Shown: positions 1 to 6,576, counted from the first letter of the stretch. The stretch is DNA of 31,490 bases from CAZHUN01 sp043801115 (GCA_043801115.1 JAZDMJ010000013.1:1-31490), one strand, 5' to 3'. Notes: generated from the sequence alone by a model not told the origin. Made by a program: numbers and translations.

Positions 1-846
1 TTCGACTGCTTTGACATTGATGTCGCGGATGTCTGCAAACGCCTTAATTTGTAAATCCAATCCGCCTTCTTTTTCGTATAGTTTAGCAAACGATTCAAGC
101 CAGTCCAGGTCAGAAAACCAAGTGTCGGTGACTTCAAAGACGTAATTGATTCCATAGTTTTCAGACAGGAATTGGTACTCTTCAAATGCTTGTTTGGGCG
201 TTCTTTTTCGGACAACTTTGTCGATTCTGGCACAAAAACTGCACTGCCTTGGACAGCCTTTTTGCGTGTACGCGCTCGTCGGCCTCGTCTCTTTGTCCTT
301 GTCGTAGCACGCAATGTATTTTTCCAAGTCGATTCCGTTTAGTTCGCGGTTCGGCACGGGAAGCGTTGTCAAGTCGAGAAATTCGGTTCTCGTTTCAACC
401 GCGTTTCCATTTTCCACATATGAAAGGTTTGGAATGTCTTTGAATTCGACTTTTTTTCCGCATAGTTTGTCCGCCAGCAGTTTGGACGCGTGCTCGCCGT
501 CGAACCGGACGACACAGTTGATATCGCTATTTTTGATTACTAACTGTTTGGCCAGTTGGGTGGCCGCTTGTCCGCCAGCAAGAACAAAAGCGCCCTTGTT
601 TTTGGCGGTTTGCGCGATTGCTTTCATTGATTTTGTGGAAAGCAGGTTGAAGTTGATTCCGACCATGCCCGCGCTTATTTGTTTCTTTATCTCACTCAGT
701 GATAAGTGCTGGCCGTCCAAAATTTCGACTTCGTAGCCCGCCTGCTCCAAATAGGTTCCGATAGACATTAGTCCGAGCGGAGGGTACCATTTTTTGTCCA
801 GAAAGCCTTTCTCGTCGCACGGCGCGTGAACAAGCTGTATTTTCAT
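1..846 (-). CDS. B12-binding-type radical SAM protein (3' end beyond window)
   Basis: The reverse strand is open from an ATG at 846 to the window edge, 282 codons without a stop, so the C-terminus is missing. Residues 1-130 resemble the cobalamin-binding-type Rossmann domain of class B radical SAM enzymes (start MKIQLVHAPC, then PPLGLMSIGTYLE and a GINF/LAGGQ strand pattern). The classical DxHxxG cobalamin ligand motif is not visible. The radical SAM core starts near residue 190 with GCPRQCSFC, a CxxxCxxC motif (Cys198, Cys202, Cys205) that would bind the 4Fe-4S cluster and SAM. Such enzymes typically do methylations or other radical chemistry; the substrate cannot be told. A short possible ORF lies 19 bases upstream on the same strand, and TrmB, ECF and DUF4430 genes lie divergently. 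Confidence 0.85.
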   Translation of the reverse strand, partial: MKIQLVHAPCDEKGFLDKKWYPPLGLMSIGTYLEQAGYEVEILDGQHLSLSEIKKQISAGMVGINFNLLSTKSMKAIAQTAKNKGAFVLAGGQAATQLAKQLVIKNSDINCVVRFDGEHASKLLADKLCGKKVEFKDIPNLSYVENGNAVETRTEFLDLTTLPVPNRELNGIDLEKYIACYDKDKETRPTSAYTQKGCPRQCSFCARIDKVVRKRTPKQAFEEYQFLSENYGINYVFEVTDTWFSDLDWLESFAKLYEKEGGLDLQIKAFADIRDINVKAVE

Positions 847-865
847 AAATGACTAAAGAAAGCGG

Positions 866-997
866 TTATCGGCAGTATTCTTTGACGATTCTTCCGTTCA
901 CTCTTTCGGCGTGCTCGTCTGAAGAAACCAACGAACTGCAGACTCTCTCAAGGAAGCTGAGGTTCGATTCTTTTTCCTGCATTTTGAAGTTCATCAT
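866..997 (-). CDS. Possible 43-residue peptide upstream of the radical SAM gene
   Basis: A short open frame starts ATG ATG at 997 and stops at 866, 19 bases before the radical SAM start. It encodes about 43 mostly polar residues with two cysteines, one in the C-terminal end VKEYCR. A TATA-like box on the same strand at 1027-1037 would start transcription near 1006, which suits a nearly leaderless message. No separate promoter for the radical SAM gene is obvious, so the two may be cotranscribed. I do not recognise the family. It could be a small protein, a peptide substrate, or simply a leader without coding function. Confidence 0.4.
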   Translation of the reverse strand: MMNFKMQEKESNLSFLERVCSSLVSSDEHAERVNGRIVKEYCR

Positions 998-1026
998 TAT
1001 CACTGTAATACCTGCAGCGCCCCGGC

Positions 1027-1037
1027 TATTTATTAAA
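1027..1037 (-). promoter_or_regulatory. TATA-like box for the radical SAM side
   Basis: An AT-rich element (TTTAATAAATA on the minus strand) is centred about 35 bases before the ATG at 997. It is back to back with the TATA box of the divergent TrmB gene, so one regulator bound here could affect both directions. Confidence 0.55.
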
Positions 1038-1058
1038 GTGTTGTAAAAATTTGACAAC

Positions 1059-1067
1059 ATATTTAAT
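1059..1067 (+). promoter_or_regulatory. TATA-like box for the TrmB-type regulator
   Basis: ATATTTAAT is centred about 27 bases before the ATG at 1090. This spacing is expected for a leaderless archaeal message and supports 1090 over in-frame start codons further upstream. Confidence 0.6.
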
Positions 1068-1089
1068 GGAGTCGGCCCATTCTATTTTC

Positions 1090-1809
1090 ATGGATTTGAA
1101 AAAAGTCTTGACTGATTTGAGGATGGGCGAAAATGAAGCCAAAGCGTACCTCGCGCTGCTCAAATTCGGCGAAGCCACTGCCGCCCAAGCCGCCAAAGAG
1201 ACGAAAATTCCGAGAACGCTGGTTTACCCCCTCTTGGAAAAAATGATTGAATCCGGGCTTGCCAGCTATGTCATTAAAAACGGCGTCAAATGCTTCCTTC
1301 CGGCAAACCCTTCAAAGCTGATGTTGGAACTAAAGGAAAAGGAATCCCAACTGCAAAAAGCAATGCCCGAACTCTCCAAATTGTCTCAATCAATGGAGAA
1401 AGAAACCAAAGTAGAAGTTTTTGCGGGTAAAGAAGGGCTGAAAACGGTTTTGAAAGACATCATCAGCCAAAAAAAGGACTATGTCGCGTTTGGAGAGGAA
1501 GGACGGTTTCAAAAAACACTTCCAATCGACACCCAAAAATTCCTCCAAGAGCTTGAAAAAAGCGGCATTCACGAGAGAGTGCTGGCAAGACAGGATACGA
1601 AAAAATCTATTTTGAAGTCGAAAAACTCGAAGTTCAAATATTTGCCCAAAGAATATTTGACTCCGGTTACGACCGTCGTTTACGGGAACAAAGTCGCCAA
1701 CTTCATCTGGACGCCGCCCTGCCACGGCATCATCATCGAAAACAAAGAAATGGCCGACTCGTTCAGGAGCTATTTTGAAAACCTTTGGAAAATCGCCACC
1801 CTCGAGTAA
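1090..1809 (+). CDS. TrmB-family transcriptional regulator
   Basis: This 239-residue protein has an N-terminal winged helix (about residues 1-70: MGENEAKAYLALLKFGE, then AAQAAKETKIPRTLVYPLLEKM) typical of TrmB and TrmB-like regulators. A charged, probably coiled-coil linker (EKESQLQKAMPELSKLSQ) follows. The C-terminal domain (about 110-239) matches the effector domain of short TrmB-like proteins (KVEVFAGKEGLKTVLKDII at its start, FENLWKIA at the end). Full TrmB proteins are about 340 residues, so this is a short member that may not bind sugar. The start is the ATG with a TATA box 27 bases upstream. It sits between the B12-type radical SAM gene and the ECF/DUF4430 genes and probably controls one or both sides. 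Confidence 0.85.
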   Translation: MDLKKVLTDLRMGENEAKAYLALLKFGEATAAQAAKETKIPRTLVYPLLEKMIESGLASYVIKNGVKCFLPANPSKLMLELKEKESQLQKAMPELSKLSQSMEKETKVEVFAGKEGLKTVLKDIISQKKDYVAFGEEGRFQKTLPIDTQKFLQELEKSGIHERVLARQDTKKSILKSKNSKFKYLPKEYLTPVTTVVYGNKVANFIWTPPCHGIIIENKEMADSFRSYFENLWKIATLE

Positions 1810-1844
1810 ATTGGGCATTCTATTGGAAGCCCGAACGGGGCAAG

Positions 1845-1853
1845 CTATTTATT
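1845..1853 (+). promoter_or_regulatory. TATA-like box for the ECF S-component gene
   Basis: CTATTTATT is centred about 29 bases before the ATG at 1878. It supports that start over upstream in-frame codons that would overlap the TrmB gene. Confidence 0.5.
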
Positions 1854-1877
1854 CTCTTTCGCATTCAGTTCGGGCAC

Positions 1878-2549
1878 ATGAAAAGCGAAACGCAAACCGT
1901 GCCGCAATCCAAACAGGATTCGATTTTGAACGAAATGGCACGCGTCGTGCAGGAAGGAAAGCACAAGAAAGAAGCGCGAGATTTGACGATTTTTCTGGCC
2001 TTGCTGGGAACAGCCATTGCGGGCAGAGTCGCGCTGCAATGGGTTCCTTCCGTCGAGCCCATTATTCCGTTCGCCGTGCTCGCAGGATTACTTTTTGGAA
2101 TGAAGGAAGGGTTCATGCTTGGCGGAAGCGCGTACATTATTTCCAATTTTTTGGTGTGGGGCCTGCAAGGGCCTTGGACTGTGTTTCAAGCCATTGGCGC
2201 GGCCGTTCCTGGAGCAGTGGCGGGAGTGTACGGAAAAGTGCGCCAGGCCAGCGTGCTGGAATTGATTGGATTGAGCGTGTTAGGAACTGTGTTTTTCGAA
2301 ATCATGGTCAACATCGGCGGGGCGCTGACGATTCCGGGCGCGTTTGGAGTCGGAATCGCCGTTCTCCCCTTGTACTTTTTAACCTCGTTACCGTTTTCGT
2401 TCATTCATACAATTTCCAATATCGGTTTTGCGGGAATGTTACACCCGTTACTGAAATGGAGGAAGGGAAATGAATTCCAAATCGTTAGCGCTCGCCGTTC
2501 TGCTCGTGGCGAGTCTCGCGACGTTCGCGTGTACCGCTCCAAGCTCTGA
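1878..2549 (+). CDS. ECF-type transporter S component (putative vitamin/corrinoid uptake)
   Basis: This 223-residue membrane protein has a short charged N-terminus and then several hydrophobic helices from about residue 36. The pattern of small-residue-rich helices (AGRVALQW, PFAVLAGLLFGMKEGFMLGG, AAVPGAVAGVYGKV) is that of substrate-binding S components of energy-coupling factor transporters. The family binds vitamins or metals and needs a T protein and ATPases, not seen here. The downstream DUF4430 gene suggests a cobalamin-type substrate by analogy with similar pairs. The last roughly 26 codons overlap the DUF4430 gene. The final hydrophobic helix ends at LLKWRKG just where that gene starts, so the C-terminal tail looks spurious and a frameshift near 2460 is possible: another frame stops at 2473, overlapping the next ATG. 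Confidence 0.65.
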   Translation: MKSETQTVPQSKQDSILNEMARVVQEGKHKKEARDLTIFLALLGTAIAGRVALQWVPSVEPIIPFAVLAGLLFGMKEGFMLGGSAYIISNFLVWGLQGPWTVFQAIGAAVPGAVAGVYGKVRQASVLELIGLSVLGTVFFEIMVNIGGALTIPGAFGVGIAVLPLYFLTSLPFSFIHTISNIGFAGMLHPLLKWRKGNEFQIVSARRSARGESRDVRVYRSKL

Positions 2550-2844
2550 AGCGGGGCCATTTTCAGTCCAATTGTTTGCGGACGCGGGCCAAGGGCCCGT
2601 AGAGAGAAATATTCTCGTTTCTTCCGGAACCAACGCATTGCAAGCAACCGAGCAGGCGTTCGACGTTCAAACGCAGAGTTTTTCGTTCGGAAAAATGGTT
2701 TCTTCGATTAACGGAATTGCTTCGGATTCGAACCATTACTGGGCGTTGTATGTGGACGGGAACTACTCGCTCCAAGGGGCGGAAAGCGTGCTGGTCGACC
2801 GCAATTTGGTTATTTTGTGGAAGCTGGAACCGCTTTCGCAATAG
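2470..2844 (+). CDS. DUF4430 (transcobalamin-like) secreted protein
   Basis: The 124-residue product begins with a hydrophobic signal segment (SLALAVLLVASLATFAC), followed by a cysteine that might be a weak lipoprotein anchor. It then has one DUF4430 domain: SGTNALQATEQAF, SINGIASDSNHYWALYVDG and a final strand VDRNLVILWKLEP. DUF4430 shares its fold with the C-terminal domain of transcobalamin and intrinsic factor. In prokaryotes it often accompanies ECF S components, so a role as an extracellular binding partner for the upstream transporter is likely. The start overlaps the end of the ECF reading frame by 80 bases, and GGAGGAAGGG just upstream of the ATG is a good ribosome binding site. Confidence 0.75.
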   Translation: MNSKSLALAVLLVASLATFACTAPSSEAGPFSVQLFADAGQGPVERNILVSSGTNALQATEQAFDVQTQSFSFGKMVSSINGIASDSNHYWALYVDGNYSLQGAESVLVDRNLVILWKLEPLSQ

Positions 2845-2852
2845 CTTTAAAG
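2844..2852 (+). promoter_or_regulatory. TATA-like box for the tRNA-Glu leader transcript
   Basis: GCTTTAAAG begins on the last base of the DUF4430 stop codon. Initiation about 26 bases downstream would give a leader of about 73 nucleotides before tRNA-Glu, holding two hairpins. Confidence 0.45.
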
Positions 2853-2895
2853 AGAGCGAACCGAATTCTAACAGGCAGACGAGCGTCGGCCTTAT

Positions 2896-2946
2896 GCAGG
2901 GTCGAAGACCCTGCGACGTCCGCGGACCCAACCTACGCAATGGTTG
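2896..2946 (+). repeat. Two-hairpin tRNA-associated element, copy A
   Basis: Hairpin 1 is a perfect 8-bp stem (GCAGGGTC/GACCCTGC, 2896-2903 with 2907-2914) closed by GAA. Hairpin 2 is CAACC/GGTTG (2929-2933 with 2942-2946) around the loop TACGCAAT. Its last paired base touches tRNA-Glu G1 at 2947. The segment from CGCGGACC through the ACGCAA loop nearly repeats copy D. Hairpin 1 looks like a collapsed form of the GA/GAA internal-loop hairpin of the other copies. Confidence 0.65.
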
Positions 2947-3019
2947 GCCCTCGTAGTGTAGCGGTCAAGCACTCCACCCTCTCACGGTGGAAACTCGGGT
3001 TCGAGTCCCGGCGAGGGCA
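2947..3019 (+). tRNA. tRNA-Glu (CTC)
   Basis: The acceptor stem GCCCTCG/CGAGGGC is perfect (2947-2953 with 3012-3018), with A3019 as discriminator and no encoded CCA. The anticodon stem is CCACC/GGTGG with loop CTCTCAC, giving anticodon CTC. The T arm contains GGTTCGAGTCC. Copy A of the two-hairpin element ends at the base before it, and a membrane-protein gene starts 20 bases after it. Confidence 0.95.
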
Positions 3020-3039
3020 AGATTGAAAGAGGTAATGAT

Positions 3040-3417
3040 TTGAGCTATGAAAACGTTCCAGAATTTTGGAAAAAAATATCTGGAATTAAAAAACCCAGAA
3101 AAGCTTCGCGCAAAGCAGTAATAACAATACTATTCTTTATTTTTGCAATAACCGCATTATCAATAGTTTCCGTCAATTTAGCAGTCTTTTTGGGTTGCTT
3201 TTTGGCTTTGGCAGGCGTGGCTTTTCATCTTCTGATTCTTGGGTACATCGGGGCAAAATATCGATATTATCCTTCTTGGGAAAATACAGTTGGAATAGTA
3301 ACAAAAGAGAAAACTGGAAAAAAGGCCGTGACTGAAGGTATTGTTTCAATACTACTTTCTTTCTTTTTCATTTTTTTAATTTGTTTATTGATAATATACT
3401 ACTTTTACTTCTTGTAA
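3040..3417 (+). CDS. Small AT-rich membrane protein, unknown
   Basis: The 125-residue product has a basic N-terminus (KKPRKASRK) and two adjacent hydrophobic segments (about residues 28-50 and 52-68). A soluble stretch with YRYYPSWENTVG follows, then a very hydrophobic C-terminal helix (about 101-125). No ATG is in frame. The start is TTG, supported by an AGAGGT ribosome binding site 6 bases upstream. There is no clear TATA box after tRNA-Glu, so it may be transcribed from the tRNA promoter. It is clearly more AT-rich than its neighbours (runs such as AATAACAATACTATTC), which suggests recent acquisition. I do not recognise the family. Confidence 0.6.
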   Translation: MSYENVPEFWKKISGIKKPRKASRKAVITILFFIFAITALSIVSVNLAVFLGCFLALAGVAFHLLILGYIGAKYRYYPSWENTVGIVTKEKTGKKAVTEGIVSILLSFFFIFLICLLIIYYFYFL

Positions 3418-3494
3418 CTAATATGGTTTGGAATTAAAATTAGCTTGGTATTCTTAAAATTAGGGCAACATGTCTTGTCTAATCAGGTAATTTT

Positions 3495-3968
3495 ATGGGC
3501 GAACAGGAAGCGGAAAAAATTCAGGAATTGCTGCGCGAAAAAGGAATCGAGTTTCGCGTGCTCGAGCACGAGCCAGTGTACACTTCTGAACAGGCGGCTA
3601 AAGTGCGCGGAGTCGAGTTGAAGCAAGGGGTCAAGGCAATGGTGTGCAAAACTGTGGAAGGAAAAATCGTGTTGGGATTGATTCCGGCGGACCGAAAACT
3701 GGATTTCAAAAAAATGGCGGAAGTTTTCGAAACCAAGCACGTGTCACTTGCTTCGCCACAAGAAGTATTGAAGGCGACGAATTGCGAAATCGGTTCTGTT
3801 TCCCCGTTTTGTGGAATACTGTCCGCCATTCCAACTTTATTGGATTCGAGAGTGCTGGACAACGAACTAGTGGAATTTAATATTGGGTTGCACACGCTTT
3901 CCATTGCCATGAAACCGCAAGACTTGCAAAAGGTAATTCGTGCAAGAACGGGAGAAATCGCCCAATGA
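3495..3968 (+). CDS. YbaK/EbsC-type aminoacyl-tRNA deacylase
   Basis: The 157-residue protein is a full-length YbaK/prolyl-tRNA editing domain. Hallmarks are EHEPVYTSEQAAKVRG, QGVKAMVCK (with the conserved active-site lysine region), LIPADRKLDFKKM, ATNCEIGSVSPFCG and NIGLHTLSIAM. The family hydrolyses mischarged tRNAs, classically Cys-tRNA(Pro), in trans. An AGGT ribosome binding site lies 9 bases before the ATG, with an AT-rich TTAAAATTA element about 34 bases upstream. The stop overlaps the next gene's ATG (ATGA), so translation of the cyclase is probably coupled. Two tRNA-Pro genes nearby fit the context only loosely. Confidence 0.88.
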   Translation: MGEQEAEKIQELLREKGIEFRVLEHEPVYTSEQAAKVRGVELKQGVKAMVCKTVEGKIVLGLIPADRKLDFKKMAEVFETKHVSLASPQEVLKATNCEIGSVSPFCGILSAIPTLLDSRVLDNELVEFNIGLHTLSIAMKPQDLQKVIRARTGEIAQ

Positions 3969-4459
3969 GCCACGCCATCAATCGACTCTTGCAGCACGTA
4001 TTCCAGGACAAGCTGACGGGAGTGTACAACCGCGCGTTCTTCGACCAAGCGCTCAAAATCGAGCAAGCGCAGGCCAAGCGCTACAAGCGCCCGCTCACAT
4101 TAATGCTCATCGACTTGGACAAGTTCAAACCCATCAACGATTTGTACGGGCACAAAGTGGGAGACCAGTACTTGCGCAAAACTGCCGTGTTGCTGCAAAA
4201 GGGATTGCGCGAAACCGACGTAATTTCCCGGTACGGGGGAGACGAGTTTGTCGCGCTCTTGCCCGAAACCGACGAAAAGACGGCTGAAAAAGTCGTCCAG
4301 CGGTTGAAGGAAGTTTTTGCCAAAAACCCCTTCATTGTGAAAAAGAAAAAAATCCCCATCCATTACAGTTTGGGAATGAAAACAGAGTCCAAAAATTTCG
4401 AAAAACTATTACAGCAAGCGGATACTGCAATGTACAAGGAAAAGCGCGGAAAACGCTAG
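3965..4459 (+). CDS. GGDEF diguanylate cyclase, single domain
   Basis: The 164-residue protein is one complete GGDEF domain. It shows DKLTGVYNRAFFD near the N-terminus, LIDLDKFKPINDLYGHKVGDQ (metal and base contacts) and the signature RYGGDEFVALLPET. The GGDEF core is intact, and RETD stands five residues before it, the position of the product-inhibition I-site (RxxD). The end, QQADTAMYKEKRGKR, is the usual C-terminal helix. It should make cyclic di-GMP from two GTP in the cytosol. No sensory domain is attached. GGDEF proteins are common in bacteria but rare in archaea, so lateral origin is likely. The ATG overlaps the deacylase stop. The stop overlaps that of the convergent YkgJ gene by three bases. 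Confidence 0.9.
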   Translation: MSHAINRLLQHVFQDKLTGVYNRAFFDQALKIEQAQAKRYKRPLTLMLIDLDKFKPINDLYGHKVGDQYLRKTAVLLQKGLRETDVISRYGGDEFVALLPETDEKTAEKVVQRLKEVFAKNPFIVKKKKIPIHYSLGMKTESKNFEKLLQQADTAMYKEKRGKR

Positions 4460-5064
4460 TCTTTCGTTTCCAACAGCAACGCTTCCTTGAACAGCCAGAT
4501 TTTTTTGGACGGAAGGAATTCCCACGCCTTTTCAAACCCTTCGCGCTTCACTTGTTCAAAGTATTCTTGCACTTCTTTCAATTGCGCGGCAGAGTTTTCC
4601 AAATCGGGCGTGTAATGCCTTTCTTTCAAGGGAGCGCAAAAGGGGTAGAATTCGGCTAAATTCAAGTCTTCCTTTCTACCAATTAAGGGAAAGAGCTTGC
4701 ACTGTTCGGGGCGCGCTTCGTGAACCAAACACTTCCTGTTCTCCGAATCCCTAAAAATGCAAACTCCCTCTTTGCTCCGCTTCAATGCAATGCTGGGCAG
4801 CAGGAGAAAGCGCTCCGCGCTCGAGTGCTTGGACAGTTGTTCCTGCAAAAAAGGATGCATTTCTTTTTTTGCAATCGCGAGCTCGTTCGGAGAAGCGTCA
4901 AAGGGAAACAATTGCAAAAAAACTGTACAGTATTGCTCCAGAAAGTCTTCTTGGGAAATATTTTTGGACTCGGCCATGGCTTCTGCTTCGCGCGGGAGCA
5001 GGGTAATCCAGTATTCTTTGCAGCAGTTTCCGCAATTGCCACACTCGAATTCCGAAAAATCCAT
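4456..5064 (-). CDS. YkgJ-family cysteine cluster protein
   Basis: The 202-residue protein opens with DFSEFECGNCGNCCKEYW, the N-terminal cysteine cluster of the YkgJ (UPF0153) putative zinc- or iron-binding family. The second half of the metal site is CIFRDSENRKCLVHEARPEQCKLFP near residues 115-140. The biochemical role is unsettled. The ATG at 5064 directly precedes the conserved cluster and has a TATA-like box about 26 bases upstream that also suits the divergent tRNA-Thr. An in-frame extension upstream has no family similarity. Its stop overlaps the GGDEF gene's stop in convergent orientation. Confidence 0.85.
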   Translation of the reverse strand: MDFSEFECGNCGNCCKEYWITLLPREAEAMAESKNISQEDFLEQYCTVFLQLFPFDASPNELAIAKKEMHPFLQEQLSKHSSAERFLLLPSIALKRSKEGVCIFRDSENRKCLVHEARPEQCKLFPLIGRKEDLNLAEFYPFCAPLKERHYTPDLENSAAQLKEVQEYFEQVKREGFEKAWEFLPSKKIWLFKEALLLETKD

Positions 5065-5085
5065 TCGGACTCTACATAAGGAATT

Positions 5086-5095
5086 CCTTTTAAGG
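5086..5095. promoter_or_regulatory. Shared bidirectional TATA-like box (YkgJ gene / tRNA-Thr)
   Basis: CCTTTTAAGG is nearly palindromic. Its centre is about 26 bases from the YkgJ ATG on the minus strand and about 31 bases from tRNA-Thr position 1 on the plus strand. One TBP site could therefore serve both genes. Confidence 0.5.
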
Positions 5096-5120
5096 GGTTG
5101 CAAATCCCTATTTTATTGTC

Positions 5121-5193
5121 GCCCGGATGGCGCAATGGTTAACGCAATCGCTTTGTAAGCGATCGATTGGGGGTTCAAGTCCCTCTCCGGGCT
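5121..5193 (+). tRNA. tRNA-Thr (TGT)
   Basis: The acceptor stem GCCCGGA/TCCGGGC is perfect (5121-5127 with 5186-5192), with discriminator T. The anticodon stem is ATCGC/GCGAT with loop TTTGTAA, anticodon TGT. The T loop is TTCAAGT. No CCA is encoded and a short T run follows. Its promoter is very close and it lacks the two-hairpin leader. Confidence 0.95.
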
Positions 5194-5196
5194 CTT

Positions 5197-5925
5197 TTAC
5201 AAAAATTTTTCAAACCATTCGAGCGAGAGTTTTTGGACTTTTTCTTCAATCGAGTCGAAACCGTGTCCAATGTTTTCAAACAATTCTAGCTTGGAGTTTT
5301 TGGAAAGGAATTGCATCGCTTTTTGGGAGTGTTCGAAGGGAACGAACGTGTCTTCGGTTCCGCAAATGAGGAGTATGGGACAGAGAACGGGAGAAAGCAG
5401 TTTTTCCTGTACAACGGCTTCGCGCTCTTTCAAGTATTCTTTCGAAATTTTGAACTCTCTCCCGCCGTGCGAGTGGAGCAACACATTTTTGTCTTCGAAT
5501 GATTCGTGGAATTCTCCTCTTTCCACAAATGGAGGCTTTTTGGAATGCGTGACGGGCGCCCACAACACCATGGCTTTGATTTTGTCCAAATATCCTTGCA
5601 ATGCAACCAATGCGCCAAGACTTTCCGCCCACACGCCGAATTTGTGGAATCTTTTTTGTTCAAGAAATTGAATGGCAGCGGAAAAGTCTTCCACTTGCCC
5701 GTGCAACGTGATGATTCGCTGTTCGCTTTCTCCGCATGCGCCAAAGTCGAAGCGGAGCACGGAATATCCCGCCTTGTTCAATTTTTCGGCCATTTTGACC
5801 AGGCGCGCGCGGTCCTTGTTGGCCAGAAAACCGTGCACGACCAGAATGCAAGTTTCGGACTTTCCGGCATAGAATGCGCCCGCCAACCGCTGGCCAGAGG
5901 CGTTTTGAAAGGAAACTTTTTCCAT
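5197..5925 (-). CDS. Alpha/beta hydrolase (serine esterase-like)
   Basis: The 242-residue protein has the alpha/beta-hydrolase order of motifs. LVVHGFLANKD (oxyanion HG, about residues 28-38) is followed by RFDFGACGES. The nucleophile elbow is WAESLGA (AxSxG rather than GxSxG, about residue 105). The acid is in CGTEDTFVP and the histidine in NIGHGFD. The start ATG is 7 bases after the thymidine kinase stop, so the two form an operon; upstream in-frame codons lie inside the kinase gene. The substrate is unknown. The gene ends three bases from tRNA-Thr in convergent orientation. Confidence 0.8.
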   Translation of the reverse strand: MEKVSFQNASGQRLAGAFYAGKSETCILVVHGFLANKDRARLVKMAEKLNKAGYSVLRFDFGACGESEQRIITLHGQVEDFSAAIQFLEQKRFHKFGVWAESLGALVALQGYLDKIKAMVLWAPVTHSKKPPFVERGEFHESFEDKNVLLHSHGGREFKISKEYLKEREAVVQEKLLSPVLCPILLICGTEDTFVPFEHSQKAMQFLSKNSKLELFENIGHGFDSIEEKVQKLSLEWFEKFL

Positions 5926-5932
5926 GTGCTTT

Positions 5933-6535
5933 TCACTTTTTTCCCGGAACGAAGTGGTGTTTTCGGCAGCGCGCTTCGTAGAATTCTTTTTCTCCAATGA
6001 GTACAAGCGGGGAGTCGTAGGGCGCAGGCTTTCCATTAATCAAGCGCTGGGTTTTGGACGCGCGCGCTCCGCATGGAATCCTGTTCTCTTTGAACGTGCA
6101 TACGGCGGAGAGAAAGTCGACATCGTCGGCGACGGCGACGAGTTCTCCCACGTTTTTGGAAGAATCTTTGAATGTGAAAGGTTCTCCGCGAAAGCTCTGG
6201 TTGAGCGTGGTGCAAATGACTGTTTTTCCCTCACCAGCCAGTTGTTCGCACAAGCCGACGAGCTTGTCGTCGAAAAACTGCGCCTCGTCGATTCCTACAA
6301 CGGTCGTTTCGGGCAAGAGTTTTTCTTTTAGCTCTGCGGAGTTGCGCACGGGAATGGCCGAAATCATGAATCTGTCGTGCGAGGAGAGCTTGGACGCGGA
6401 AAAGCGCTGGTCGTCGAAAAATTTGAACACTTGAACGTTGTGCTGGGCCACTTTGACTCTATTGATTCTTCGAATCAGTTCAGAGCTTTTTCCCGAAAAC
6501 ATGGGCCCTACAATGACTTCCAGCCTTCCCGTCAT
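5933..6535 (-). CDS. tdk: Thymidine kinase, TK1-like
   Basis: The 200-residue protein phosphorylates thymidine to dTMP in salvage. It has a Walker A loop GPMFSGKSSE (residues 10-19), IDEAQFF (residues 82-88, with catalytic Glu84), the FRGEPF segment and the lasso region ending in YEARCRKHH. The usual structural zinc site uses two CxxC pairs. Here the first is spread as C146...C155 and the second is C190-R-K-H193, so the site is altered (three Cys and a His) or lost. It heads an operon with the alpha/beta hydrolase, and a TATA-like box lies 28 bases before the ATG. Confidence 0.9.
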   Translation of the reverse strand: MTGRLEVIVGPMFSGKSSELIRRINRVKVAQHNVQVFKFFDDQRFSASKLSSHDRFMISAIPVRNSAELKEKLLPETTVVGIDEAQFFDDKLVGLCEQLAGEGKTVICTTLNQSFRGEPFTFKDSSKNVGELVAVADDVDFLSAVCTFKENRIPCGARASKTQRLINGKPAPYDSPLVLIGEKEFYEARCRKHHFVPGKK

Positions 6536-6541
6536 GTTTCG

Positions 6542-6566
6542 ATTTTTAAAGCCAAAACCTTTAATA
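6542..6566. promoter_or_regulatory. Interleaved divergent promoters (thymidine kinase / unknown protein)
   Basis: Two TATA-like boxes cross over. ATTTTTAAA at 6542-6550 lies about 30 bases before the plus-strand GTG at 6577. TATTAAAG on the minus strand at 6559-6566 lies about 28 bases before the kinase ATG at 6535. Each promoter sits inside the other's initiation region, so the genes may be mutually exclusive or co-regulated. Confidence 0.5.
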
Positions 6567-6576
6567 GACGGCTTTC

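Noticed and set aside
849..1046. Plus-strand 65-codon frame before TrmB
   Set aside because: No ribosome site or TATA box at a suitable distance, and no motif; the minus-strand short frame fits the promoter better.
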